Positions 39,238 to 50,135 of a stretch of DNA of 64,000 nucleotides are shown here, one piece after another. Origin of the DNA: Styela clava (lineage: Eukaryota; Chordata; Ascidiacea; Stolidobranchia; Styelidae); assembly GCF_964204865.1 (NCBI RefSeq), contig NC_135255.1, positions 15,467,135-15,531,134 on the forward strand, in the 5' to 3' direction. Position numbers and translations under genes: made by a program. A model generated the notes under the pieces. The model had not been told where the DNA came from, searched no databases, and saw only the letters and a list, made by a program, of their open reading frames with translations. Numbering within the stretch: position 1 is the stretch's first letter; every line of letters begins with the position of its first letter.

Positions 39238-40305
39238 CAGGGGTGTGCAACATTTAATACATGGGGGACAGATACAAATAACAGAGTGAAACCGCGGACC
39301 GCACCTCTATTTAACGTAGGCTTTCGAGTAGTTTCAGCGTAGATATATACTACTACGTTTCAGGCATACAAATTTTGGCTACTGTATTGATATCATGACA
39401 TGCGTTGTTCGCCTCGCACAAGCTAGCTGTTAGGGCATTGTGACGTCATAGACCTAGATAATGAATTTGACTCTAGCACAGTACTCTTCAACATATGTTC
39501 CGCGGAACCCTAGGGTTCCGCAATACATGCAGTGGGGTTCCGTCAGTTTATAGGGGTTCCGCGTTTTTTTTTCGTGGGGAAATCATTTCTTGCTTCAGCA
39601 TGTTGATGCGTCATTATAAATATTCTTAGACCACCGTATCTCATTCAAACTCCAAGTAGGCCAGTTCGTTAAACAGGAGGTTTTGGCACAGTGCAGTTAA
39701 GATAAAAAAAGGAAATATTTTCGGTTGTTGCGTCACTTTAGTTATTGTTATGCAACTAACAAGAACGCTATTGTTGCACCATAGTTACATTATCTTCAAA
39801 GTTTGTAGATATTGCTCGAGACTAGAGAGAGTGTATACTACAAACTAGAGTTGTTGTTCAGCTTTTGTTGGAATATAGTAAAAAAAGTGTGAAACCCAAC
39901 TTTTTAATATTTAGTCAATACAGATGAAGCAAAATAGTATATTTTCTTATGTGAGGCGAAATAATAACAATGGTGAAGGTCTGGACGGCAATGAGCAAAG
40001 TAGTTCAAATGGAAAAAAGGGGCATCTGCTCCTCCTCCGAAGCGAACCAAATGTAATTCAATTGCCAAAGTTAGAACTTTTTTTTAAATTTTGTTAATTG
40101 GGGTTCCATAAAAAACGAAAAATTATATCAGGGGTTCCACAATAACAAAAAGGTTGAAGAGCACTGCTCTAGTATATATAATAGACTGAAACGGGATTAG
40201 AATAACTAGCACGTACCAGATTTAAAACAAAAACTCGTTTTGCGGGTCGCGTAATTTTATCTTGTTGACGGCATTTGGACCACGAGCGCAGGTTGCACAC
40301 CCTTG
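39238..40305. mobile_element. Older hAT element of block B, split by a newer insertion
   Basis: Left part begins CAGGGGTGTGCAACATTTAA; right part ends GCAGGTTGCACACCCTTG. It is orthologous to 25458-25805 but interrupted at 39479-40166. Confidence 0.8.
39479..40166 (+). mobile_element. hAT element with TTCCGCGGAACC motifs, copy 2 only
   Basis: Starts CAGTACTCTTCAACATATG and ends AGGTTGAAGAGCACTG. The target duplication is CTCTAGCA / CTCTAGTA (39471-39478 and 40167-40174), and block B copy 1 shows the empty site. A short ORF from 39924 begins MKQNSIFSYVRR, like the N-terminal leader of some hAT transposases, but ends soon. It is 688 bp and non-autonomous. Confidence 0.85.
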
Positions 40306-41011
40306 CTTCACTCCATACACGACCACTGGTTTTAAAAATGGGAGGTAAAATAACCCCTTACAAAACCATAAAGCTACTGGCATTTCAGTGACAGTAAATT
40401 GGTGATTAGGCCTGCCTCAATTCAATCTAATAACAATCTAAAAATTGTCATGATCGTACCCAACTGCGTCTACATGTTGGTATCTGTTTACTCTGGTTTC
40501 TGGAATAAATCATCTGAAATAAAAGTGGGACTGAGCGGAATATAGTTTATTTAGAGGGGAATTACCCCTCAAACTTTTTGAAACCATGAACATATTTACC
40601 CAAGCTTTTTAGGTTCGACATATTTATGCTACTGCATGTTTTTCACAAAAGAATTTAATAATATCGAGTTGGCCCACCAGAAATCGCCACTGGCCTGGCC
40701 TGCGAATTCTCAGGGCTTGGATACCGTCCTGATTTTTACGAAATATTCTTTGTATTTGAGGTGTATCCTTGCTTTGGCTTATTTTATCCAGAGGATAAAC
40801 ATAATAATAAAAAACTAAGTATACAATTAACGGTGGCTCTTTAGTTGGGCTTTCCTATCTCCTTACTTTATTATTTATTTAGCTATAATCACTCTTGTCT
40901 CTTGCAAACAAAAGTAAATCTGGATTTTGAGTAGCATCAAAATAATATATCGTACGATGAAAAATTTATTCAGTGAATAGTTGGCGTTGGCGGCAGTGAA
41001 TATACTTGAAA

Positions 41012-41240
41012 GGGTGCTACCGAAGTATGTGAACCAAGATGGCGGACACCGGAACGTAGTATGTTCACCAGTTTAGGGTTGGGCCATAATTTTATTCCAT
41101 TTTAGTGCTATTGCAGGTTTGGGGACTAGCCAAGAGCCTCCCCTAGTAATTGTCCCTGTAATTATGGCCTAACGTAAACCTTGTACACATACTACGTTCC
41201 GGTGCCCGCCATCTTGGTTCACATACTTCGGGAGTACCCC
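41012..41240. mobile_element. MITE with AACCAAGATGGCGG terminal repeats
   Basis: Left GGGTGCTACCGAAGTATGTG then AACCAAGATGGCGG; right CCGCCATCTTGGTT then CACATACTTCGGGAGTACCCC. The long near-perfect inverted arms are the best preserved of this family in the window. Confidence 0.85.
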
Positions 41241-41484
41241 TAAAAGTACTTGGAACAATTAAGTTTTCGCTATATTTATTCTGATTACCGACTTATATAA
41301 GCCCTGCCTAAGATACGCGTGTAATGCTCGAAAAATACAAAGTCAACCCAATTTACTGGACAAACGAGCTTAGTGCAATTATGAAGGTACATTTTCGGCC
41401 GAGGGGAATCCAAGACTTCTGTTTCCCACGTTTTTATAAATGAAAAATTTAAATTGGTGATTCTGAATGGCACTTAGGATACAG

Positions 41485-41697
41485 CGCTTGTATGTGTAAG
41501 TATGTGTACCAATATGGAGGTAACTAATTTTTGTTCGCCTATTTTCATCAAGTTGTGCAAAGGGACCGAAACCTATTGGCAGGGGGTATATTAACTTGGC
41601 TAACACAGACAGTCTCCAAACTCGTAATTGAACTAAAATACGGAAAATAGGAATAAAATTATGTTTTAACCTGGTACGCATTCTACGGGAGTACCTA
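41485..41697. mobile_element. Diverged MITE of the same GTAC family
   Basis: Left TAAGTATGTGTACCAATATG and right GGTACGCATTCTACGGGAGTACC. The arms are weaker than at 41012-41240. The interior contains CCTATTGGCAGGGG and is otherwise plain. Confidence 0.5.
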
Positions 41698-42215
41698 GGA
41701 TGCAGTATTTCAGTCAGACGCTCAATGCTCACGATACCGTGCTGTAAAAACTAGAGCTCAGAACTCGAAAAAAAGTCCAGTGCATTTTATTCATTCTTGA
41801 TTATATGAGGTAGGCCTAATATATACTAAAAGTTTGTAGCTTTATATTTATCAGTTGAGGTTTCACAAATCAAATTTTACCAAGAAAAATCATGTGGAGC
41901 AAAAATAAAAAAAAATTCGAAATTTAATTTTGACGAAATCGAAAAAATGGGGTTCTTGAGAATAGCAAAATACACGAAATTCGGTTTGTTTCTTTAACAT
42001 TTCAAAGCAAAGTGGGATATTTCTAATTTTATCTACCCGATACTCATTTTAGTAATTCCACTATTTCTTTTTGTAACAGATCATAAAGAAATAAATTATG
42101 TACAACAAGTGGAAAAATATGTTTACTTTCGGACCCAAATTTGGTGGATATGAAGCTTTTGCTTTTTACAAAGAACTCCGGTGATTATTTATCGGGAATT
42201 TAGGATTGTTTCAAA

Positions 42216-45200
42216 TTATAGAATCATTACAAAAGCACCAACTAAGACAAGCAAAAGTATCGAAACAACCAATACAACCACACCAATCGAAATACTGGCT
42301 CTATTTCCTGTTATTTGTGACGTCACTGTTGGTAGAATTTGTTCTTCATTCTCGCATATATCATCCCAATTGCACGTATCGTCACCGTCAAAATATTGAA
42401 CCAATTCCTCTAAGTCCCAAAGGCCGTCAGGGTCATTAGTTGGATGATCAAGAGGCATCCGTATGAGTTTTTCGTTGAGAAAGATTTGAATTTTCCTTTC
42501 GTTCTCTGTAAGAAGAATTCAAGACAAATCGGTTGAAATTGTGAAATATTTTACATGAAACTAATTTCAATAATTTATTTGTACTAGTGAACAATTAACG
42601 GTAAAATTCGAGTTTCGAAAGTGAGAAAATGCTAGCCTACTGCAGTTCATAAAACAAATACAAAAAGCTATTCATAAAACAAATACTCGATGCGATAGGT
42701 TTGTTTCCAGAATATGTCAAATTTAGGCTATTGCGAACACCATCTAAAACAGGGGCGGGCAAGGTTTTTTACCCAAGGGCCAAAGAATTCGCCCATTTAG
42801 TTAGGCGGGCCATGTAATTGAGACGTAAAAAGTACATTTTAGGAACAATATTTACAGTATTATAAAGCAAAGGTGGAAAACAATATGCCTCGTGCAAAAA
42901 CTAAATTTAACCGCAATTTCAACAAATTCCTTGAGCTATTTTAGCCAAAACATCAAAATTTGGTTGAGACAGCATCAGGCGGGCCAAATTGAATTAACCT
43001 ACGGGCCAGATTTGTCCCGCGGGCCGTACTTTGCCCATGTCTGGTCTAAAAGCTGACGAATGACGGCAAACTTAGACCGTAACACAACAGACCTTCTGCG
43101 TAATTCCACCACATTAGCTAGTGAAAACTAAAACATTTTACATGGCTTTACTCCACACGTGACCGCTGGCTTCAGATATGCAATATAAAATAACCACTAA
43201 CTAAGCCAAAAACGCATACTAACAATATTCTACATTTAGAGTTGAGAAACTCAAAAGTGAGAACTTGATCTATAAAAAGATGGGATCAAGGCTCCCGCTA
43301 AAAAAAAAAACACTCCGCAAACGCTTAAAATAAGAAAATTAATAATTGCCCAATTAGGGTTAGAAATGCAAATTGCGCTGGCCTAACCTCAACTGGATAA
43401 TAACTAATTTGTGATTTTTTCTCAAATCACACATTTTTGCATTAGTGGCGTTTTTTGTTTTGTAAAAAGATCCTAATTGTGTTGTTCTGCGACACAAACA
43501 GAATCGCAAGATGACTCACCACGGATCACTGCTCAAGAATGCGAAGCATATCGGTCTTCATTAAATCATTCATATTTAACTTACAAACAAATTTGAATCA
43601 CACGACCTACCAGCACATTTATATACTACGAAAGCTATGTTAGCTGCTCCAGGAGTGTAAATAGACGCTCGGAAAGTTCGGGTTCGTTTCTCCGGATATT
43701 CATCACTACCAAGTCGACCTTCGTCCTGTAATCACAATTGCTAGTTCTTACTCAGTATTATTTTGAAAACATTGTCATCAAGTACAATATTATTACTTTG
43801 AGGGCGATCGGATACAACTATGATAATAGGAAAATAGTGTATTACCGTACTTAATATATCATGCAGCCTTTTTACGCTGTGACATTGAGATCAAAATTAC
43901 AAATATTTATTCAGAATTTTAAAAGCTTTTACTGCCTTTCAGATTTGAAGTGTCTTAAGAATGAAGATTGTTGTGTTTCCGAATTCATTGTGATACGGTA
44001 GGAAAATTACAACTTCTCTTCTTGGCACTTGGCATTTGTAAAAAACAATCACAATGATTAGTGTGTGCTTCAGGACAGTCATACTTAAAACAAACAAATT
44101 TTACTTACCCGTATAAGTCGCATTTCTGTAAGTAACGACATCATCGTGGTTGAGTGCCCAAATCCGAACAGCCCAATATTATCTTTATTATTTTCGTCAG
44201 GTAATGATTCCTTTAAGAATGATACAATCAGATCTTTCAATTTGCAACTCTGTCTATGATTGATTTTGTGTCCAAAACTTTTTTCCAAATAATCGTCCAT
44301 ATCTTCGCCGTATTCAAATGCTGGAGAAAAGGATTGAAAAAGTCAATAATTTTACAATGAGATACACACTTAGCCTAACTTCACCAGTAATGTTTGTGAC
44401 ATTTCCACTTAGTTTGAAAACTGTATCTTTTGATTGTTAATAGTTTGAACTATGTAATATTATATAAAGTGATTGAATTCGATTAAATATTAATGTTAAT
44501 AATGTCGCCTATTCGCGCTTGACTGCAGAGTGCGAATATATTCTTGTATCAAGAACCATAATTTGGACGCAATCTAACATTGTTTCTCAAATTTGTTATA
44601 TAGGCTACACATATTATTCAATTGTATTGGTGTCTCGTTTTTTATGTTTTATAAATAATAATTAGAAGCATTTGCGTTAACTAAATTTATTCATTAAGGG
44701 GAACCAGCGTCGTAGGTGTCGCGACTCCCTTGCGACTCCTGTCACACATATAAAGTTCGTCTTTTATTTACTTTATATCTTACCATATTTCCGTGATATA
44801 TTTATATTGCTCGTGTTGACGAAAAAATGATGATTGATTGATATATATAGACATCTAAGAATAACAAACATCTAACGGTATATTTCCATATAAAATTGTA
44901 CCCTGGAGATCTTCTTTGGTAAATGCTTTGCACCAGACACTGTCTTGACCCGTCGCCCATTCTTCTTCCGCGCACCCTTCTTTTCTGATTTCATCTACCA
45001 ACTCATTTGTGATATCGTTCCGCGGAATTCCAAGTCTTCGTGCAACCATATCAGCAATACGAGTTATGATTGGACCTAGGCAAAGAGATGAAACATTAGT
45101 GTCATAAAACACAGTGTGGCACCACAGGAGTTGCGAGTTGACTCGTAGATTGTCTTGGCGGGCCGCACATATTTTTAGAAAGGTAAAAACCGAACGGATG

Positions 45201-47876
45201 GCCGATGAATCCTAATTATTTCACACAGATCAAAAGTGGAAATTTTGATTTATAAGCAGCGCCCGGCGACAACTCTGGAATTCAACTTAGCCGTCTTACT
45301 TGAATAAAAATAATCTAAAATGGGACTAATAGGGACACTGGATGAAGCCAAGTTTAAACATTTTATAAATGGTAATCAATATCCTCATTGCATTGCATCT
45401 CGGAGATTCCATTTGAATATATATTTCTGCCCCGTTAAACCTTTTTCTCTCAGCATCAAGTAAAAAATAATTGAAAACCTTCCATAAATGTATCGACGTC
45501 TTCCGTCACGGTGTCATTGTTGTCTATTTCTCTGAGATACTTTTTGCAATAATCATAAAATTTGATCAACTCGTCATTGATTTCGACTGTGGGTCGAGTT
45601 TTTGTCGAATTTAAGTAAAGTCTATTGATGAAAGCATCAGCCGATTGTGTTGTTCTTCTTGTATTTGACGAAATGAATCTGAAATTAAATAAAATTAAAT
45701 AAGAAGAATTTCTAGATGCAATAGCAAAGCTTGAACATCACTTAAAACATGTTCTCTTTTTTGTTCACAGTGCGAGTTCATTTCTGATGATTTGAGCAAA
45801 CGCATCAATGATTGTTCAGATAATTGTGCATCAAATAAAAAATATGATTAAAATTGAATTATTGTTATCTATATAATGAATATTAGTTGTTCAATTTTTT
45901 ACAATTCTCAGAATACATATCATATTCTCATACTAATTAATGCCGCTTTGAAATGTAGGCTGCAGTCAGTTACGCGATTAGTCCCATTATCCCATTTTCG
46001 ATCATTTCGACAAATTTAGGTCGAGTTATTCGTGATATATTCTTAGACTGTACCTATGTTTTGTTGAGTCAAGGTTTTCTCCGGAAAAAATTTCTGGAAA
46101 AGTCTTAGAAAACCTTTGAGCCAATCCTTGTAGTTCCTGTACTCCTGTTACGGCAAGGTCTTTATGAAGACTCGGTACATGCCAATTCTTCCACTTCTGG
46201 ATTTTCTAAATGTTACATATAAATATTTTCGAGATAATATTTGTTACTATAATGGAAAGACTGTTCGGCCGGATACTTATGTTACATGCTGGTTGATAAA
46301 CTTGACCCGGTTGTGATTAATGCGCAATTAAAAAATGATTATTGTAGGGATTAGGCCAATGGTTCTCAACGTTTTTTTTTCAAGCAACCCAAATTTAAAA
46401 AAAATAATTTTGTAAAATCTCGCGACCAAAGAATATGCTCAGATGCTGAACAGCGTGTATTGCTCTTATGGCGTCAAAATTAAATGATCACCATGAAACA
46501 ATCATTTTTACAGATTTAATTTCTCAAAAATTACTGAATGCGTACTTTGAATCCTCTTTTTTCTCGAAAATCTATTGCACGCCTTATAAGCTGGCTCGTC
46601 TAATGTATGAATGAGGTCGTGCTTTATTGCCTACCAGTACCGGTTGCGCCTGAAAGTCGCCTTATGTAAGAACAAAAATCCAATCTATAGCAATTTTTTG
46701 ACAGACAGGGTGAAATGAAGACGTATGTTGTTGCGTTGAATTAAATTTTCAAAAGTTTATTCATAGCATTGCAACTATTGACTGAAAACACGCTTTACTT
46801 TCGGATTTATATAAAGCGGTAATAAATAAAGTTATGCCAAACTTTTCTCGATTCTGCATTGCATGCCCAGCTTATTACACCCTGGATTAGACAGATCAAG
46901 TCCATCATTTTAACCACTACGCCCTCACATCATCATGAACCATCACGTCACGTCCATGAAACATTCTGATTGTATAATATGACAAGTTCGCGAGACGGTT
47001 AAAATACCAATTTATTGACATGAAGCTTAGTAATTATTTCTCCACCTGTAAATCTTTTTGGCACATTTCAGCATTTCCAGTAATGTTAACTTTCTTTGCA
47101 AGTTCTACAAATGACTCAAAAATATCCGTTTCATCTTCTCCCGGGTGCCTTGATCCATGTCGAATCAAAATTACAATACGCTCAGGGGTGCAATCTGAAA
47201 TAAGAGCAGTGAGTGTTGAATGGGAGCATTACGACTCATTGCTTTGAAACGTGGTACTCTGAGGTAAATAGAATTCTGGTACATGTTTTGGTAATCATGC
47301 TGTATGTAACATATTAGGGGATCTTTTGTACAAAGCCACGGCCTACGCTCAAATTGAGAAATTTAGTAATTATCCAATTAGAAATGCAGATTGCGATGGA
47401 AATCTGAATTTTTAAATCAGTCCTAACCCCAACTTGTTAATTATATACTAATTTGTTATTTTAAAAAGTGGCGGTGGTGTTTTTTCTCAAATCTCACATT
47501 TCTGCATTAGTGGCGGGAGTTTGTACAAAAGATTCCATATCATACGTTTACAGAGAACTTGCAATGGGATACATCGCAAACAGCACAATATATATATATA
47601 TATATATGTGTACAAGTTACTCGCGATGGTAAATAACATACGCTACATAAATAACATTTGGAAATTATGATATATAAACTTACTCTTAGGCCTATCTTTA
47701 TGAGATATATCTCCTCTCGTTGTTGTGTACAAAGTCTTTGTTTGATAATATTTGTAAGGATATTCATCGTCGTTGTCAAAATCACTAGAGCAAAATCCAT
47801 TGGCATGATTGCTGAAGTAACACATAGCAAGTACAACAAAAATTGAACATTCTACTACACGCGCTTTACAAACCAT
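42216..47876 (-). CDS. MINPP1: Multiple inositol polyphosphate phosphatase, complete
   Basis: Histidine phosphatase that removes phosphates from InsP6 and other inositol phosphates in the secretory pathway or outside the cell. Eight exons: 47876-47684, 47194-47046, 46205-46054, 45678-45479, 45075-44902, 44320-44109, 43725-43611 and 42505-42216. Frames join to 494 residues (human 487). Residues 1-27 form a signal peptide. The catalytic motif RHGSRHP spans R76-P82; KHRFISS and FRASIYTPGAANIAF match the family. The usual C-terminal HAE is here H345-S346-T347, lacking the acidic proton donor. The protein ends with about 27 hydrophobic residues and no SDEL-type ER signal, so a GPI anchor or tail anchor is likely. 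Several introns contain MITEs. Confidence 0.92.
42750..43043. mobile_element. hAT MITE in the last MINPP1 intron
   Basis: Starts CAGGGGCGGGCAAGGTTTTT and ends CCGTACTTTGCCCATGTCTG. Flanks are ATCTAAAA and GTCTAAAA, one mismatch in 8. It is 294 bp, with no coding. Confidence 0.8.
43282..43472. mobile_element. Short MITE, GGGATC...GATCC family, copy 1
   Basis: Shares GAAATGCAAATTGCG, TCAAATCACACATTTTTGC and ATTAGTGGCG with the element at 47317-47536. Ends are GGGATC and AAAGATCC. It lies in a MINPP1 intron. Confidence 0.6.
45155..45460. mobile_element. Degraded piece of the CAGGGGTCGGCAACC hAT MITE
   Basis: GGCGGGCCGCACATATTTTTAGAAAG near 45156 and ATTGCATTGCATCTCGGAG near 45388 match the right part of layer A (31138-31260). 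An unrelated stretch lies between them and both ends are lost. Confidence 0.6.
46348..46450. mobile_element. hAT-like terminal fragment in a MINPP1 intron
   Basis: CCAATGGTTCTCAACG followed by a T run and AAGCAACCC resembles the CAGTGGTTCTTAAAC end at 61538. No right end was found. Confidence 0.4.
47317..47536. mobile_element. Short MITE, GGGATC...GATTCC family, copy 2
   Basis: Inverted ends GGATCTTTTGTACAAA and TTTGTACAAAAGATTCC. It is 220 bp, in the first MINPP1 intron, paired with 43282-43472. Confidence 0.8.
47588..47607. repeat. TA microsatellite
   Basis: Uninterrupted alternating T/A run in the first MINPP1 intron. Confidence 0.9.
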
Positions 47877-47900
47877 TTCTATGGCTGGAAGATAAGGAAC
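47877..47900 (-). promoter_or_regulatory. Splice-acceptor-like site just before the MINPP1 start
   Basis: On the minus strand, TTCCTTATCTTCCAG ends at 47885 and only 8 nt (CCATAGAA) separate it from the ATG. This is a strong acceptor where no 5' UTR exon is visible. It could take a spliced leader or an upstream untranslated exon. Confidence 0.55.
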
Positions 47901-48658
47901 TACAGTTTATCGTGCCCACGGTAAAATATAGGCTAACTAAACTCAATCGAACATCATCGCTGAATCTACTTAGTGGCGTATCTAGGCCGATGTATACCAG
48001 TCATGGCTCGTGCCATGTGTGCCGTTTGGACAGGGATGCCAAAAAAACAGAAATTTGAATGGTAAAATAATTTCGAATTGGAATTAATAAATATTCGTAT
48101 TTTTACTTAAATAGTGTCGACAAGTATCTTAATTCAACAAAAGTCGTTAAAATTATCAGCTAGCGATGAAGAGGGCGCATTTAAAGGATTCAATAGGGCG
48201 CAACTTTGCCATTTTATGTAGATGAGCCACTGAATCTACTTATAAAATTAATTTCATATCCTAACGACATAAAGCGGTGTCGGCCGTTGGCTGAGACAGC
48301 ACGAAGATTATTAATTTCTGAAGCTAGTATATATCCATTAGTATTTGACCACTTTTTTCACCTCCACCCACTTTATTCAAGAAAGAAAATGAATTCTCAC
48401 ATATCGTATGACCAGTCGTGTATGTCAGCGACCCTCTTCAAATTCCTAAGTAGGTCAAGAAACTATTGTCCGGTATATCGCTGAAACTGACTAGTTACGT
48501 ATTCTATCCACCTCGCATTATCAAAAAAATGGATGAATTCTACGGTTCTCTTGTCCAGAAACACATACAAAATGTGCGATATACGTCAATGGCTTGCTTG
48601 GCTAAGCTTGCTTGCATCTGCTATCAAGTGGCGTTTTTGAGAATGTTGTCTAATTGTG

Positions 48659-48893
48659 CAATATGATACAGTAATTGGGTTGTAATGACCAACCATTTTC
48701 GATTATTTTGTGAATAGACAGACCTACATCATGCCGGTTCATGACTTCACCAAATAATTTAATATTTGTTAAAAACGTATATCATATCATAATAATTATA
48801 ATCGTGGAATATGATACAGTAATTGGGTTGTTATGACCATCCATTTTCTATTACTTTGTGAATAGAACAACATCATTCCGGACTCTATATGGT
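48659..48893. repeat. Direct repeat of ~86 bp, units 149 bp apart
   Basis: ATATGATACAGTAATTGGGT to CATCATGCCGG (from 48660) returns from 48809 with few changes, ending CATCATTCCGG. The second unit is followed by a hAT-type end (CGGGCCGTATGTTGCCCACC, about 48952-48978). Confidence 0.8.
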
Positions 48894-49387
48894 GTTGTTG
48901 GATACGGTCAGCGGGCCGGTCAAAATCTCGTTGCGGGCAGGATCCGGCCCGCGGGCCGTATGTTGCCCACCCCTGGGTTAGCACGATGCACCACGCCGCC
49001 GAACCGTTGTGCGTTGTATCTTTTTCCATCTAATAATGTGGTCCGACGCATCATTCCTGAAAGTTGCCGATCGCCCTACTCTCAACGCACTGTTAGTGCG
49101 AGCTGGTAAAATAAACAATTGTCTTAGTGAACAACAATTGCGTTAGCACACTTGTTAAACAAACAATATAAGGTCAAAGCAGAAAGCGTTGTAAACATTC
49201 CATAAACATAATCCATATCCACATAAACAGATTTATTATTTTGTCAACCAAAAACAAACAGTCATCAATACGAAAAAAATACATAACACAAATAAAATTG
49301 CTTTGGTATTGACTCAGAAAACTATTGGGGAAGAACATGTTTTATTGAGAACTCATTTACACAATAAAAGCTCTGTATGCTTTAGAT

Positions 49388-50135
49388 CAGTGGTTCCCAA
49401 CAGTCGGTCCGTGGACCGGTGCCGGTCCGCGAGGCTTTTTTGCCGGTCCGCGGAAAATTTCATTCTGTTGTTTTTCTACCGTCTCAATCGCTTTACCGAA
49501 GCCGTAAAGATGAAGTTACGTTGGTTTATTACGCCATTTCTCTTCCGCCGTCATATTGCTGTTTGATACGTGCGGGATTGCCCGGCGACGTCTTGGCGCC
49601 GAGTAATCATACTTTTCGGTTCATCGCGAATGCGCTCCGTCAAATCTCGCAAGATTCAGAAGCCTGGAAATCAGCATGCGTGCTTTTACCGTTCTGCATG
49701 ATTTTCTTGATTAATAGGTCGAAGTTAAGTTGGTTTATTTATTACGCAATTTCTCTTCCACCGTCATATTGGTGTTTGATAAGTGCGGTATTAATGGCCC
49801 GGCGACGTCTTGGCGCTGAGTAATCACACTTTTTGCTTTTTCGGTTCCGATTCATCGCGAAAGCGCTCCGTCAAATCTCGCACGATTCAGAGAATTGGAA
49901 ATCAGCATGCGTGCTTTTCCCGCTCTGCATGCTTTCCTTGATTAATCCGAATAAAAGATTATGAATACTTCTTTGTTTAAACCAGAATCTATCAAGATAG
50001 ACAGTATAATATTCCAGAGCGTCACCATGTGCATTTAATAAAGATTGGATGTCGAAGTATTTTTTGTAACCATCCGGCCCGCCGAGTACTTCATTTTCCC
50101 ACATTTGGCCCGCCGACTAGAGAAGTTGCCCACCC
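49388..50135. mobile_element. hAT sequences with CCGGTCCGCGG and GGCCCGCCG ends
   Basis: CAGTGGTTCCCAACAGTCGG at 49391 is a hAT left end rich in GGTCCGCGG. Near 50075-50135 a different right end reads GGCCCGCCGACTAGAGAAG then TTGCCCACCCCTG. These may be two elements with one end each lost. Inside, 49510-49700 is tandemly repeated at about 49722-49932. Confidence 0.6.
49510..49932. repeat. Tandem repeat of ~212 bp
   Basis: Two successive units share GGCGACGTCTTGGCGC, CGCTCCGTCAAATCTCGCA and GGAAATCAGCATGCGTGCTT. The second unit has small insertions. It lies inside hAT-derived sequence, so ORFs spanning it are not host genes. Confidence 0.85.

Larger units (their letters stand above)
38282..40960. 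repeat. Segmental duplication block B, copy 2
   Basis: Copy of 24523-26450. It carries the orphan SORD first exon, the older hAT element split by a newer one, and the uninterrupted empty site for the nested cluster of copy 1. Confidence 0.9.
40961..42215. other. Gene-free stretch downstream of MINPP1 with two MITEs
   Basis: Contains MITEs at 41012-41240 and 41485-41697 and otherwise AT-rich sequence up to the MINPP1 stop. The matching region of copy 1 is missing, since the nested cluster there is followed directly by the MINPP1 fragment. Confidence 0.6.

Noticed and set aside
47540-47839. 99-aa minus-strand ORF overlapping MINPP1 exon 1
   Set aside because: Out of frame with the signal-peptide exon and it translates a TA microsatellite.
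49303-49823. ORFs of 87 and 134 aa on the plus strand
   Set aside because: They run through hAT-end GGTCCGCGG motifs and the 212-bp tandem repeat, which explains their internal repetition.
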